Shown in pieces: positions 55,756 through 64,000 of a stretch of 64,000 nt of DNA. The position numbers were made by a program, and so were the translations under genes. Position 1 is the first letter of the stretch, and each line of letters opens with the position of its first letter. The DNA is from Prochlorococcus sp. AG-363-J23 (GTDB lineage Bacteria > Cyanobacteriota > Cyanobacteriia > PCC-6307 > Cyanobiaceae): NCBI GenBank assembly GCA_003280245.1, contig QCFN01000002.1:38399-102398 (forward strand). Reading direction: 5' to 3'. The notes under the pieces are model-generated. The model was not told the DNA's origin. It saw nothing but the letters and a program-made list of their open reading frames with translations, and searched no databases.

Positions 55756-56697
55756 CTAATAACGTCCCCAGTTAATATAAATTTTACATGAATGAACTAA
55801 TATACCTAAAGCAAAAAAACACTCGAAGATTTCTTGGTCACCAGGAATTAGTAAAGGAATGTCTAAGCCCTTCATTTGTAGTACAAGACCAAGGTATACT
55901 AAGGCACCAAGAGAAAAATAACCTATTAGAAACAAAGGAGGGAAAGCCAGGTCGGCTAATTTATTATTGTAAAAATTGATTTTGAATCCTAAATACCATC
56001 TCAACAGACAAAATAAAGTTAATGAGGAAAGAACTAAAGTTACGATTATAGTATTAGGCTCTCCGCTAAGATATATAAGATTGTGAATATTCGTTTCTTC
56101 TTGGGAGTTGGACAGAGTAAAGAAATCAGGAGACTTCCAGTTGAAGATCATTTGACCCCAGCTAACTTCTTCCATTGCAAGAACAAAAGTCAGACCACTT
56201 ATCATTATCGTAAACCTTCTAGCCAGCTTGTTAAGTTCTTGTTTCCCAGCATTTAAAAATAGTAAAGCTGAAAATAAAAGAAAAAGGAAGCTTAACCATT
56301 CTACTAGACTTCCTTCTTCTACGAGTCTTCCATAGGCACCTATATCTTTTAGTTGAATTCGATATACTAGGAAGAAGATAAAGAAAATAAAGGGGAAAAA
56401 TCCCAGAGTTTTTTTCAGAACTTTGACTTGCTTAAATGTATAAGTCTTTAAAAAAAGAGTTGATTTTCTTAGCATCCCTAAAATGAAGAGAAATAATCCT
56501 ACTAATGATTGAAAAAGTTGAGGTATAGATAAAGGGGAGTCATAAATATTTAAAAGGCGTACTAATCCTGTAAAGATTAGGGCTATTCCAAAAGTCACTA
56601 AGGATCCATCTGTGATTCTTCCGAGGAACAAAAGTCTTTTTTCATGAGAGGTCCCATTTTTGATGAGCTTAGACTCATCAGAAGCTAAAGGTATCAT
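55756..56697 (-). CDS. Multi-pass membrane protein with EEVSWGQ motif, unknown
   Basis: 313 aa with about eight hydrophobic segments. Near residue 175 it reads VLAMEEVSWGQMIF and a further ETNIHNLIY follows ~25 residues later. Paired acidic residues plus SWGQ inside a membrane region, followed by an N-(x)-HN segment, recur in uncharacterised bacterial membrane proteins and may mark a metal or active site. No function known. Spacers on both sides (149 and 453 bases) suggest its own promoter. Confidence 0.65.
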   Translation of the reverse strand: MIPLASDESKLIKNGTSHEKRLLFLGRITDGSLVTFGIALIFTGLVRLLNIYDSPLSIPQLFQSLVGLFLFILGMLRKSTLFLKTYTFKQVKVLKKTLGFFPFIFFIFFLVYRIQLKDIGAYGRLVEEGSLVEWLSFLFLLFSALLFLNAGKQELNKLARRFTIMISGLTFVLAMEEVSWGQMIFNWKSPDFFTLSNSQEETNIHNLIYLSGEPNTIIVTLVLSSLTLFCLLRWYLGFKINFYNNKLADLAFPPLFLIGYFSLGALVYLGLVLQMKGLDIPLLIPGDQEIFECFFALGILVHSCKIYINWGRY

Positions 56698-58140
<1,443 letters not shown>

Positions 58141-58212
58141 GTCTTTAATTCACACTATTTACTTGTCTAACTGGAATTTTTTGGTCATAACTGGTTGGAA
58201 GTAATTAGACCC

Positions 58213-58395
58213 ATGAATTTCTACAGTTGCTTTGACCAGAGAGGAAATGTTATTGCCCGCTGTCAAACTCACGAGGAGATCGAAGTCTTAAGAAGGATGG
58301 GGAGGCCAATTGCACAAGTTAAAAAATTGCGCTCAGAGGAGGCTGTGGTTTGTTCTCTTACCAGTAGCCCTGCCGAGTTTGATGAGGATTTCTGA
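58213..58395 (+). CDS. Small conserved cyanobacterial protein, unknown
   Basis: 60 aa from ATG 58213 (MNFYSCFDQRGNVIARC); an upstream GTG-type start at 58195 adds six poorly conserved residues. It has an N-terminal beta-like segment, then a helix (HEEIEVLRRMGRPIAQVKKL) and an acidic end. It often follows obg in picocyanobacteria, to my recollection. Function not known. Confidence 0.65.
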   Translation: MNFYSCFDQRGNVIARCQTHEEIEVLRRMGRPIAQVKKLRSEEAVVCSLTSSPAEFDEDF

Positions 58396-58422
58396 GCCTT
58401 TTATAAGATTGAATAAAAACAA

Positions 58423-58467
58423 CCAGCTCGCTTTTTGAAAAGCTTTCAGTTGTCAAAGGCGAGCTGG
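58423..58467 (-). terminator. Rho-independent terminator of cp12
   Basis: A ~13-bp stem (CCAGCTCGCTTT at 58423 with AAAGGCGAGCTGG at 58455-58467, one G-U) encloses a 19-base loop. Read on the minus strand it is followed by TTGTTTTTATTC, the expected U-rich tail. It lies 19 bases after the cp12 stop and could also limit read-through from the plus-strand gene. Confidence 0.7.
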
Positions 58468-58485
58468 ATAACCTTAAGATTTTAT

Positions 58486-58704
58486 TTAATCATCATAAAC
58501 AAGGCATTCTGGCTCGTCTGGATTGGCATCACAGAATAGCTCTAGTGCGTTTGGATCATGCTTGTCACCAGGATGGTGTTCTTTGTATTCCTCTAGGGAA
58601 TGCAGCTCCTCGGTGAGATGCCTTACTTTGGCATCATCTCCTTGCTGTTCTGCCTTTTTGATCTCTGATTGATCTTTTTGGATGTGCTCTTCGATAGTGT
58701 TCAT
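58486..58704 (-). CDS. CP12-family Calvin-cycle regulator lacking the N-terminal Cys pair
   Basis: 72 aa from ATG 58704 (MNTIEEHIQKDQSEIKKAEQ); a longer frame to 58758 gives a non-conserved leader. The C-terminus ELFCDANPDEPECLVYDD is the CP12 module that docks in the GAPDH active site, with its Cys pair (C_7_C). The N-terminal Cys pair and AWD-VEEL motif of canonical CP12, which bind PRK, are missing. It probably inhibits GAPDH (and PRK via other contacts) in the dark; the missing half makes the PRK step uncertain. Confidence 0.85.
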   Translation of the reverse strand: MNTIEEHIQKDQSEIKKAEQQGDDAKVRHLTEELHSLEEYKEHHPGDKHDPNALELFCDANPDEPECLVYDD

Positions 58705-58820
58705 GGAGTCAATGTCTGGTTCAGTGACTAGGCCGGCCTCTGTCGACTTGCATACCATAGAGCCGAAAACCTCTTACGCCATAGCGGTCTTTACTACTTG
58801 GTTTGCGTTACAACACCTTT

Positions 58821-58842
58821 GCCAGGATTTTGTATTCCTGGC
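58821..58842. promoter_or_regulatory. Palindrome upstream of cp12
   Basis: GCCAGGA and TCCTGGC form a perfect 7-bp inverted repeat around an 8-base AT-rich centre. It lies 117-138 bases before the cp12 start in a 250-base gap with no other gene, so it is a candidate operator or leader hairpin. The regulator is unknown. Confidence 0.35.
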
Positions 58843-58958
58843 TACCAGAGTTGAAAATCTAGACAAGTACTTAGATCTTCTTAAAAATCTCAATACTTAC
58901 AAAGGGTTTACTGATTGACTGAGGACGTTTTGACAAGTGTCATGTTCTCTAAAAGTGC

Positions 58959-60911
58959 TTATTGCTCTAATTCAGAAATTTCAAGCCAACGTTCTTCAAC
59001 TTGATTTATCTTTTCTATAATTGCTGCTAATTCTTGACTTAGAAGAGTTAGATCTTGGCAATTCCCTTTCGTTATTGAATTTTCAAGTTCTGAACGCTTT
59101 AATTCTAGCTTTGGCAACTCTTCCTCAATTTGTTTAAGTTCGCGAGATTCTTTGTAGCTAATGCGACGAGTGCTTTTCGCTGTTCCTGAAAGTAACTTAT
59201 TGAAGGTATGGTTTTTTGAAGATTTTAATTTGTCTAATGATTTTTTATCATCATAATTTTCTTCTTTTTTGTAATAACTGTTCTCTTTAATTTTTTTTGA
59301 ATGTTGTTTTTCAATAAATTCACTGTAATTACCTTCAAATTGCTTTAAGTAGCCATTTTGAAAGTAAAATAGTCGGTCAACTGTCCTGTCTAGGAAATAC
59401 CGGTCATGAGAAACGATAACTACACACCCAATAAAATCTTCAAGGAAATCTTCAAGAATACTTAGAGTCTGAATGTCTAGATCATTGGTTGGTTCATCGA
59501 GAAGAAGAACATTTGGAGCTTTAATAAGCATTCTACAGATGCTCAACCTTCTTTTTTCTCCTCCAGATAGTTTATTTAAAGGACTATGCTGCTTGGCAGG
59601 TTCAAATAGAAACCTCTCGAGTAGTTGAGAGGCCGATATTTTTGATTTTCCCACTTCTATTGTTGTAGCAACTTCTTCTACAAAATCAATTACTTTGCGA
59701 CTTAGATCTGTTCTACTCGATATAACCTCTGTTTTTTGGTCTAGATATCCAATCTTTACCGTTTCACCTATTTTGATGAATCCATTACTAGGTTGCCTTT
59801 TCCCGGAAATTAGGTCTAGAAGAGTTGATTTTCCGACCCCATTTGGACCAATTATTCCGACTCTATCTTCACGATCAAAGTTATAAGTAAAATTTTTAAT
59901 TAGAAATGGTGAGTTAAGTCCACCATCTTTTGTTACGCTTATTGAATTGGCCTCTATTACCAGATTTCCAATTCTCCTTTGATTTGTAGCAATCTTCAAT
60001 TGGTTTGTTTTTTTTGAAATAGATTTTTTTTGCATTTTATAGATTCTCTGAATGCGAGCTTTTTGCTTAGTACTTCTAGCTTTGGCTCCTTGCCTGAGCC
60101 ATGCAATTTCTCTCCTTAATGTGGCCTTGAATTTTGCTTCAGAAGAAACTTCACTTGCTTCTTGTTTGGCTTTTTCTTTTAGAAAATCGCTGTAATTTCC
60201 TTGAAAACAACTTACTTTCCCTTTATTAATTTCAATCATTCTATGAGTAATCCTGTCGAGAACATAACGGTCATGAGTTATCAGAACTAATGCACCTGAA
60301 AATTTCTCTAGCCAACTTTGCAGCCACTCAATCGCATTTGTATCTAGATGATTTGTTGGCTCATCTAAAAGAAGAACGTCAGGTTTTGAGACAAGTGCAG
60401 AAGCTAGGTTAACTCTTTTCAGATAGCCACCGGATAGATTTTCAAGAGGAGATTGGAGATTCGTTATTCCTAGTCGTTGAAGAATTTCGCTGCATTGTTG
60501 TTCTAGGCTCCAAGCTCCACTACTATCCATTTTTTCAGATAGTTGACTTAACTCATTTAAAAGCTTTTGATCACCTGGGTTTAGGGAGACTTCATTGCTA
60601 ATTGCATTGAATCGAATTAGTAAATTTCGCTTTTCTCCACAGCTTGCAAGGACTTCTTCTAAAACTGTTGTCCCAATTTTGATTGGACTTTCTTGCTCAA
60701 CAATTTTAATTTTAAGCATCGGTGAAGTTTGTCTAAAACCTTCTGCTAGAGGTTCTAGTCCGGCAAGGACTTTCAAGAGAGTGGATTTCCCTGCACCATT
60801 AGGACCTATTAACCCTAATCTTTCTTTTTTTTGAATAGTGATATTTAGATCAGAAAAAAGTTTTCTGATTCCAAAATCTTTTGAGGCCCCTTTAAGGCTA
60901 ATAAGACTCAC
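58959..60911 (-). CDS. ABC-F family ATPase (Uup-like)
   Basis: 650 aa with two ABC modules and no membrane segments. NBD1: GPNGAGKSTLLK (~38), LSGGYLKRV, LLLDEPTNHLD. NBD2: GPNGVGKSTLLD (~355), LSGGEKRRLS, LLLDEPTNDLD. A linker with basic residues lies between, and a C-terminal coiled coil (~560-650) follows. This is the Uup/ABC-F layout of ribosome-binding translation factors. It overlaps the upstream DUF2301 gene by four bases. Confidence 0.93.
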   Translation of the reverse strand: MSLISLKGASKDFGIRKLFSDLNITIQKKERLGLIGPNGAGKSTLLKVLAGLEPLAEGFRQTSPMLKIKIVEQESPIKIGTTVLEEVLASCGEKRNLLIRFNAISNEVSLNPGDQKLLNELSQLSEKMDSSGAWSLEQQCSEILQRLGITNLQSPLENLSGGYLKRVNLASALVSKPDVLLLDEPTNHLDTNAIEWLQSWLEKFSGALVLITHDRYVLDRITHRMIEINKGKVSCFQGNYSDFLKEKAKQEASEVSSEAKFKATLRREIAWLRQGAKARSTKQKARIQRIYKMQKKSISKKTNQLKIATNQRRIGNLVIEANSISVTKDGGLNSPFLIKNFTYNFDREDRVGIIGPNGVGKSTLLDLISGKRQPSNGFIKIGETVKIGYLDQKTEVISSRTDLSRKVIDFVEEVATTIEVGKSKISASQLLERFLFEPAKQHSPLNKLSGGEKRRLSICRMLIKAPNVLLLDEPTNDLDIQTLSILEDFLEDFIGCVVIVSHDRYFLDRTVDRLFYFQNGYLKQFEGNYSEFIEKQHSKKIKENSYYKKEENYDDKKSLDKLKSSKNHTFNKLLSGTAKSTRRISYKESRELKQIEEELPKLELKRSELENSITKGNCQDLTLLSQELAAIIEKINQVEERWLEISELEQ

Positions 60912-61582
60912 AGAACATTAGCTACTTGCTTATTACTTAAGTAGTCAAAAACGCTTTTATCTCCTATATCTCCAGCTGGATCCGCTCCAAATTTTCGAAT
61001 GGCTAAGACAATCATTAATACTGACGAACTAAATAGCATTGCTATTACTATTTCACTGCTGAGAAGGCTCATTAAGTGACCTAGTAAGGCGATTGGTGTG
61101 ATAATAGTTAAGCCAATAGCTTCTGGTTTGCGAAAGCAGAAGAATTCTTTGAAACCTATTCCTGTTAATGAGGTAAACAGTGGGCCAATTAACCAAATAA
61201 GTGATGGCTTGGATGAAAGGCTAGTAAGCATTGTTCCTGCTCCTTGATTAATTAGGAGAATTGTTGTTCCGATACACCCAAGGAACCAAAAGAGAATCAA
61301 GGCTCTGTGAAGTGGTTTGAGGTATATGTGAATCCAATTAAGTGCTAGCCCAAGACTTGTTGCCATTGGGATGAACCAGCACCAGGCCCATGTTGGACCA
61401 AGCAAAATCCAGTGAATTAGACCTGATGCAAAAGATATGCCACATACCAATAGAGAAATTCGGTAGAGCAAAACTTCTCTTTCATCGTTCTGGTTGATTA
61501 TGTATTCTCCATAGAGTCCCTGAAAAGATCGCTCTATTAAGAGATTATTAGTAGGAACTTGCGTTGTTCTTGTTAGATCCAT
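60908..61582 (-). CDS. DUF2301 integral membrane protein
   Basis: 224 aa with about six membrane helices. FQGLYGEYIINQNDEREVLLYR (~20-41, interrupted here for length) precedes the first helix, and the second half contains LTGIGFKEFFCFRKPEA, both seen in DUF2301 proteins of cyanobacteria and some chloroplasts. Function unknown. It overlaps the GST-like gene by 10 bases and the ABC-F gene by 4, so the three form one unit. Confidence 0.78.
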   Translation of the reverse strand: MDLTRTTQVPTNNLLIERSFQGLYGEYIINQNDEREVLLYRISLLVCGISFASGLIHWILLGPTWAWCWFIPMATSLGLALNWIHIYLKPLHRALILFWFLGCIGTTILLINQGAGTMLTSLSSKPSLIWLIGPLFTSLTGIGFKEFFCFRKPEAIGLTIITPIALLGHLMSLLSSEIVIAMLFSSSVLMIVLAIRKFGADPAGDIGDKSVFDYLSNKQVANVL

Positions 61583-62571
61583 GGCGAAATAGGGGCAGCA
61601 GCCTTTACTATCATTTCTAAATCAGGACCCTCTGGAACAATGCCGCTGGGCCTTAAGGGGAATAATGCTCCAAAATAATCTTTTCTCCAAGCAGATCCGT
61701 TACATGTTTTGGAAATAGAAGTTATTTTTAGAAGTTTTTGCCGCCATTTCCAGATAGACGGAAAGGACCATAGTGGTTTTTTAGTACATCCAAATAGAGG
61801 AGCGTAGACCATTTCCCAGCGTATTAAGGTTGGGAAAAGACGAATATCAGCGATTGTTAGTTGATCTCCACATAAGAGCGGTCCTCTTTTTGCAAGACTT
61901 TTCTCGATTGTATCTAGCGCATTAAAAAGCTCTTTACTTGCAAGTTCATATGCTGTTTGGGTTCTGGCGAATCCACATTTATATACTCCTTCATTTACGG
62001 CGGGTTGTAGCAAGTTTTGCCAGCTATTTATTTCTCCTAAAAGATGTCTTGGTGCAAGATTTGGAGCGTCTTTTGGGGTTGGCCATTCGTTAAGCACTTC
62101 TACAAGTTGGGCGCTTTCATTCCCTAGTAACGAAGGCTTAACGCCATCAGTGTGGCCTGGATCTATTAAGGCAGGTACTGTTGCTCTGAGATTAGGTGTG
62201 CTATCACATTTGAGATACAGGGCAAGAAGTGAATCACAGCCTAGCCATTTAGGTTCCAATTTCCACCGGCCAGTCTTGTGGTCAGCTTTTGCTGTTATCA
62301 AATTAATACTTTCTTTTAAATCTCTTAATTCGTGAATTATCCAGGTTCTGTGAGCCCATGGACAACTTCTGCCAATTATTAGGTGAGGAAGTTGTTTTTT
62401 TGATCTCTTTATAAGAGAAGCCTGGCTCATTAAGTTTGCTTTCTTGTGTTTGCTTGGTGGACGTAAGTAATTCCCGTTTTTGTCGGCTGGAGCTAGCCCA
62501 CTCATTAAGAGATTCCATTGCAACTTCCATCCATGTCGAGCGCCTGCAACGATTGCTGGTGGAATAGCCAT
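61573..62571 (-). CDS. Glutathione S-transferase, glutathionyl-hydroquinone reductase type
   Basis: 332 aa. The thioredoxin-like N-domain has GRSCPWAHRTWII (~88-100), the CPWAHR active site of Xi-class GSTs (YqjG/ECM4), with Cys rather than Ser/Tyr as catalytic residue. The C-terminal helical domain contains LCGDQLTIADIRLFPTLIRW. These enzymes reduce glutathionyl-hydroquinones. First gene of a GST-DUF2301-ABC-F unit and divergent from the aspartoacylase gene. Confidence 0.85.
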   Translation of the reverse strand: MAIPPAIVAGARHGWKLQWNLLMSGLAPADKNGNYLRPPSKHKKANLMSQASLIKRSKKQLPHLIIGRSCPWAHRTWIIHELRDLKESINLITAKADHKTGRWKLEPKWLGCDSLLALYLKCDSTPNLRATVPALIDPGHTDGVKPSLLGNESAQLVEVLNEWPTPKDAPNLAPRHLLGEINSWQNLLQPAVNEGVYKCGFARTQTAYELASKELFNALDTIEKSLAKRGPLLCGDQLTIADIRLFPTLIRWEMVYAPLFGCTKKPLWSFPSIWKWRQKLLKITSISKTCNGSAWRKDYFGALFPLRPSGIVPEGPDLEMIVKAAAPISPWI

Positions 62572-62624
62572 AGATGTCCTTCGTTCGGTTATTTTTAACT
62601 AGATGAAAACTGGATTGAGTGCTG

Positions 62625-63539
62625 ATGTTGGGTCCACAGGTACTTTTAGTAGCTGGGACCCATGGAAATGAGATTAATGGGCCTTGGCTTTTTGAGCAGT
62701 GGTCTAGAAAGCCTAATCTTATTAATACACATGGCTTGAATTTTCATCGTGTAATAGGTAATCCTGCTGCTTATAAAATTGGGAAGAGATACATTGATAG
62801 AGATCTAAACAGGAGTTTTCAAGAGCATTTGTTGATCGATGACTATCCTTCTGACTCTGAAATCCTACGAGCAAGAGAGCTGATTGATCTTTATGGGCCA
62901 AATGGATTAAATCCTTCCAATATTGCAATTGATATTCATAGCACCACATCTTCGATGGGGAGCAGTCTAGTTGTTTATGAAAGACGAGCAAGTGACTTGG
63001 CATTGGCTTCATTAATCCAAGCTCGTTTAGGTCTTCCCATTTATTTGCATGAGGGTGATCAGACTCAAAAGGGCTTCCTTGTTGAGCGTTGGCCTTGTGG
63101 ACTAGTAGTAGAAATTGGTCCCGTATCTCAGATGGTTGTTTCTTCCACGATTGTTAGTCAAATCAGATTAATATTGGAAGCTTTTTTTAAATCATTGCAA
63201 GAAGTGGAAACTAAAACTGTTTCGTTCCCAGATAGATTAATTGTTCATCGACATCTCAGAAGTCTTGATTTACCCAAAGATTCAAAAGGCTTCCCTGTTG
63301 CTTGCCTTCATCCTGACATTCAAGGTAAGGATTGGCAGCCAATCCATTGTGGATCTCCTCTGTTTTTAGACTTTGATGGTAGCTTATTTAGGTTTGAGGA
63401 GGAAGATCCACTAGTTCCAGTATTTATTAATGAAGCAGCTTATTCTGAGAAAAATATATGCATGAGTCTCACTAAACGTGAAATTTGGCCTATGCATAAA
63501 GATTGGGAAAGTGCTCTAGAAAAAATTGTATGCAGTTAG
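62625..63539 (+). CDS. Aspartoacylase (AstE/AspA family)
   Basis: 304 aa from ATG 62625; GTG 62619 is also possible. Zn motif GTHGNEINGPW (~13), substrate site RDLNRSF (~60), the third Zn ligand in AIDIHSTTSSMG and EIGPV later. It deacylates N-acyl-aspartate or similar acyl amino acids. The same gene is often next to psbA in Prochlorococcus, but psbA is not seen inside this window. Confidence 0.87.
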   Translation: MLGPQVLLVAGTHGNEINGPWLFEQWSRKPNLINTHGLNFHRVIGNPAAYKIGKRYIDRDLNRSFQEHLLIDDYPSDSEILRARELIDLYGPNGLNPSNIAIDIHSTTSSMGSSLVVYERRASDLALASLIQARLGLPIYLHEGDQTQKGFLVERWPCGLVVEIGPVSQMVVSSTIVSQIRLILEAFFKSLQEVETKTVSFPDRLIVHRHLRSLDLPKDSKGFPVACLHPDIQGKDWQPIHCGSPLFLDFDGSLFRFEEEDPLVPVFINEAAYSEKNICMSLTKREIWPMHKDWESALEKIVCS

Positions 63540-63582
63540 ATTTTATTCGAATTTTAAAGTAGATTTATTTTTACTTACAAGG

Positions 63583-63900
63583 TTATCCGCATGCGAGAGT
63601 TGATTGCTCTTGAGTACATGGGAGGTCACTGCTGCTTCCATCTGCCCAATAAATCCTAAGGCGATCGTCTTTTGATCCCATGCGAAACGTGATTGATTTG
63701 ATAGGACCTTCTGGTGTATTTCTATCAACTTCTGGTGATGAATTCCCTTTTTCGCTAATTTTCTGTTCAAGTTCTCTTATGCGACTTTCAAGGCGATTGA
63801 TGAGCTCTTGCTGTGAAATCTCAGCTTGACTATCATTGCCAGGAATTTTTGTGCATCCAGATATCATGAAAAAACCAGCGCTAATTACTAGTGCTGACAT
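63583..63900 (-). CDS. Small lipoprotein with coiled coil
   Basis: 105 aa from ATG 63900. A signal peptide with lipobox MISGC (~12-16) is followed by a short coiled coil (LINRLESRIRELEQKIS) and a C-terminal domain with two Cys near the end (LPCTQEQSTLACG) that could form a disulfide. Likely an outer- or inner-membrane lipoprotein of unknown role. Codons upstream of the ATG are open back to ~63960 but contain no better start. Confidence 0.65.
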   Translation of the reverse strand: MSALVISAGFFMISGCTKIPGNDSQAEISQQELINRLESRIRELEQKISEKGNSSPEVDRNTPEGPIKSITFRMGSKDDRLRIYWADGSSSDLPCTQEQSTLACG

Positions 63901-64000
63901 AAAACTGCGTGCTTGTTTGATGATGAAGCGAATAATTCTTCCTCTAAGCAGATTCTTGTTGGGAATAAACTTAACAGTTTTTTAACCAATTTAAAAGTTC

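Overview
The window looks like a chromosome segment of a marine picocyanobacterium, most likely Prochlorococcus and probably a low-light-adapted lineage. The reasons are an AT-rich, tightly packed gene order, oxygenic-photosynthesis genes (psbX, ycf66, cp12, a high-light-inducible protein), the SufR-SufBCDS iron-sulfur locus, a SulP/SbtA/SbtB bicarbonate-uptake cluster, and a permuted two-piece tmRNA whose tag reads ANKIVRFSRQAAPVAA. The genus call is inference from family content and gene order; no database search was possible.

Layout, left part. 1-7.5 kb is a minus-strand run: anmK (cut by the window edge), a Ktr-type K+ channel pair, an SLC13 anion transporter with TrkA-C domains, HflX and a type II NADH dehydrogenase. 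7.5-10.1 kb alternates strands: cysH and coaX (+), a PrxQ peroxiredoxin (-), a phosphopantetheinyl transferase (+). 10.2-16.7 kb (-) holds a RarA fusion protein, phosphoglucomutase, a small membrane protein, a DUF4912 protein, a hypothetical and sufR. The sufBCDS operon (17.1-21.9 kb, +) diverges from sufR across a spacer with a long near-perfect palindrome. An S9 peptidase (-) runs tail-to-tail into sufS.

Middle part. 23.8-27.8 kb (+) has def, rpsU, a short ORF, a HIT protein, an SbmA/BacA-type ABC exporter and an hli gene. 27.8-30.1 kb (-) has two TolB-like lipoproteins, ycf66 and psbX. Then come yggT, accC, tRNA-Leu(GAG), an LpxB-related glycosyltransferase, a PRC-barrel protein, smc, a LigD-phosphoesterase-like protein and small hypotheticals, a YqjD/YqjE-like pair and an RlmL-like methyltransferase.

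41.7-46.5 kb is the only accessory-looking stretch. It starts at the permuted ssrA gene and carries a series of small, mostly secreted or membrane hypotheticals plus a glycosyltransferase-like gene. I found no integrase, transposase, insertion sequence or CRISPR array anywhere in the window.

Right part. 46.5-50.6 kb has a thioredoxin-reductase-like flavoprotein that has lost the NADPH motifs, then the inorganic-carbon cluster bicA-like, sbtA and sbtB. dnaJ, hemB, gloA and mutS2 form an operon-like (+) run. After an unknown membrane protein come obgE, a small conserved gene, cp12, an ABC-F ATPase, a DUF2301 membrane protein, a glutathionyl-hydroquinone reductase-like GST, aspartoacylase and a small lipoprotein. 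Physiologically the window joins carbon supply (bicarbonate transporters) and Calvin-cycle control (CP12) with Fe-S assembly, redox handling (PrxQ, DDOR-like, GST) and housekeeping. No clearly new multi-gene system is visible. The best leads are the NADPH-motif-less reductase, the RarA fusion, the probable CTG start overlapping the ycf66 stop, the unusual tmRNA and the suf palindrome.
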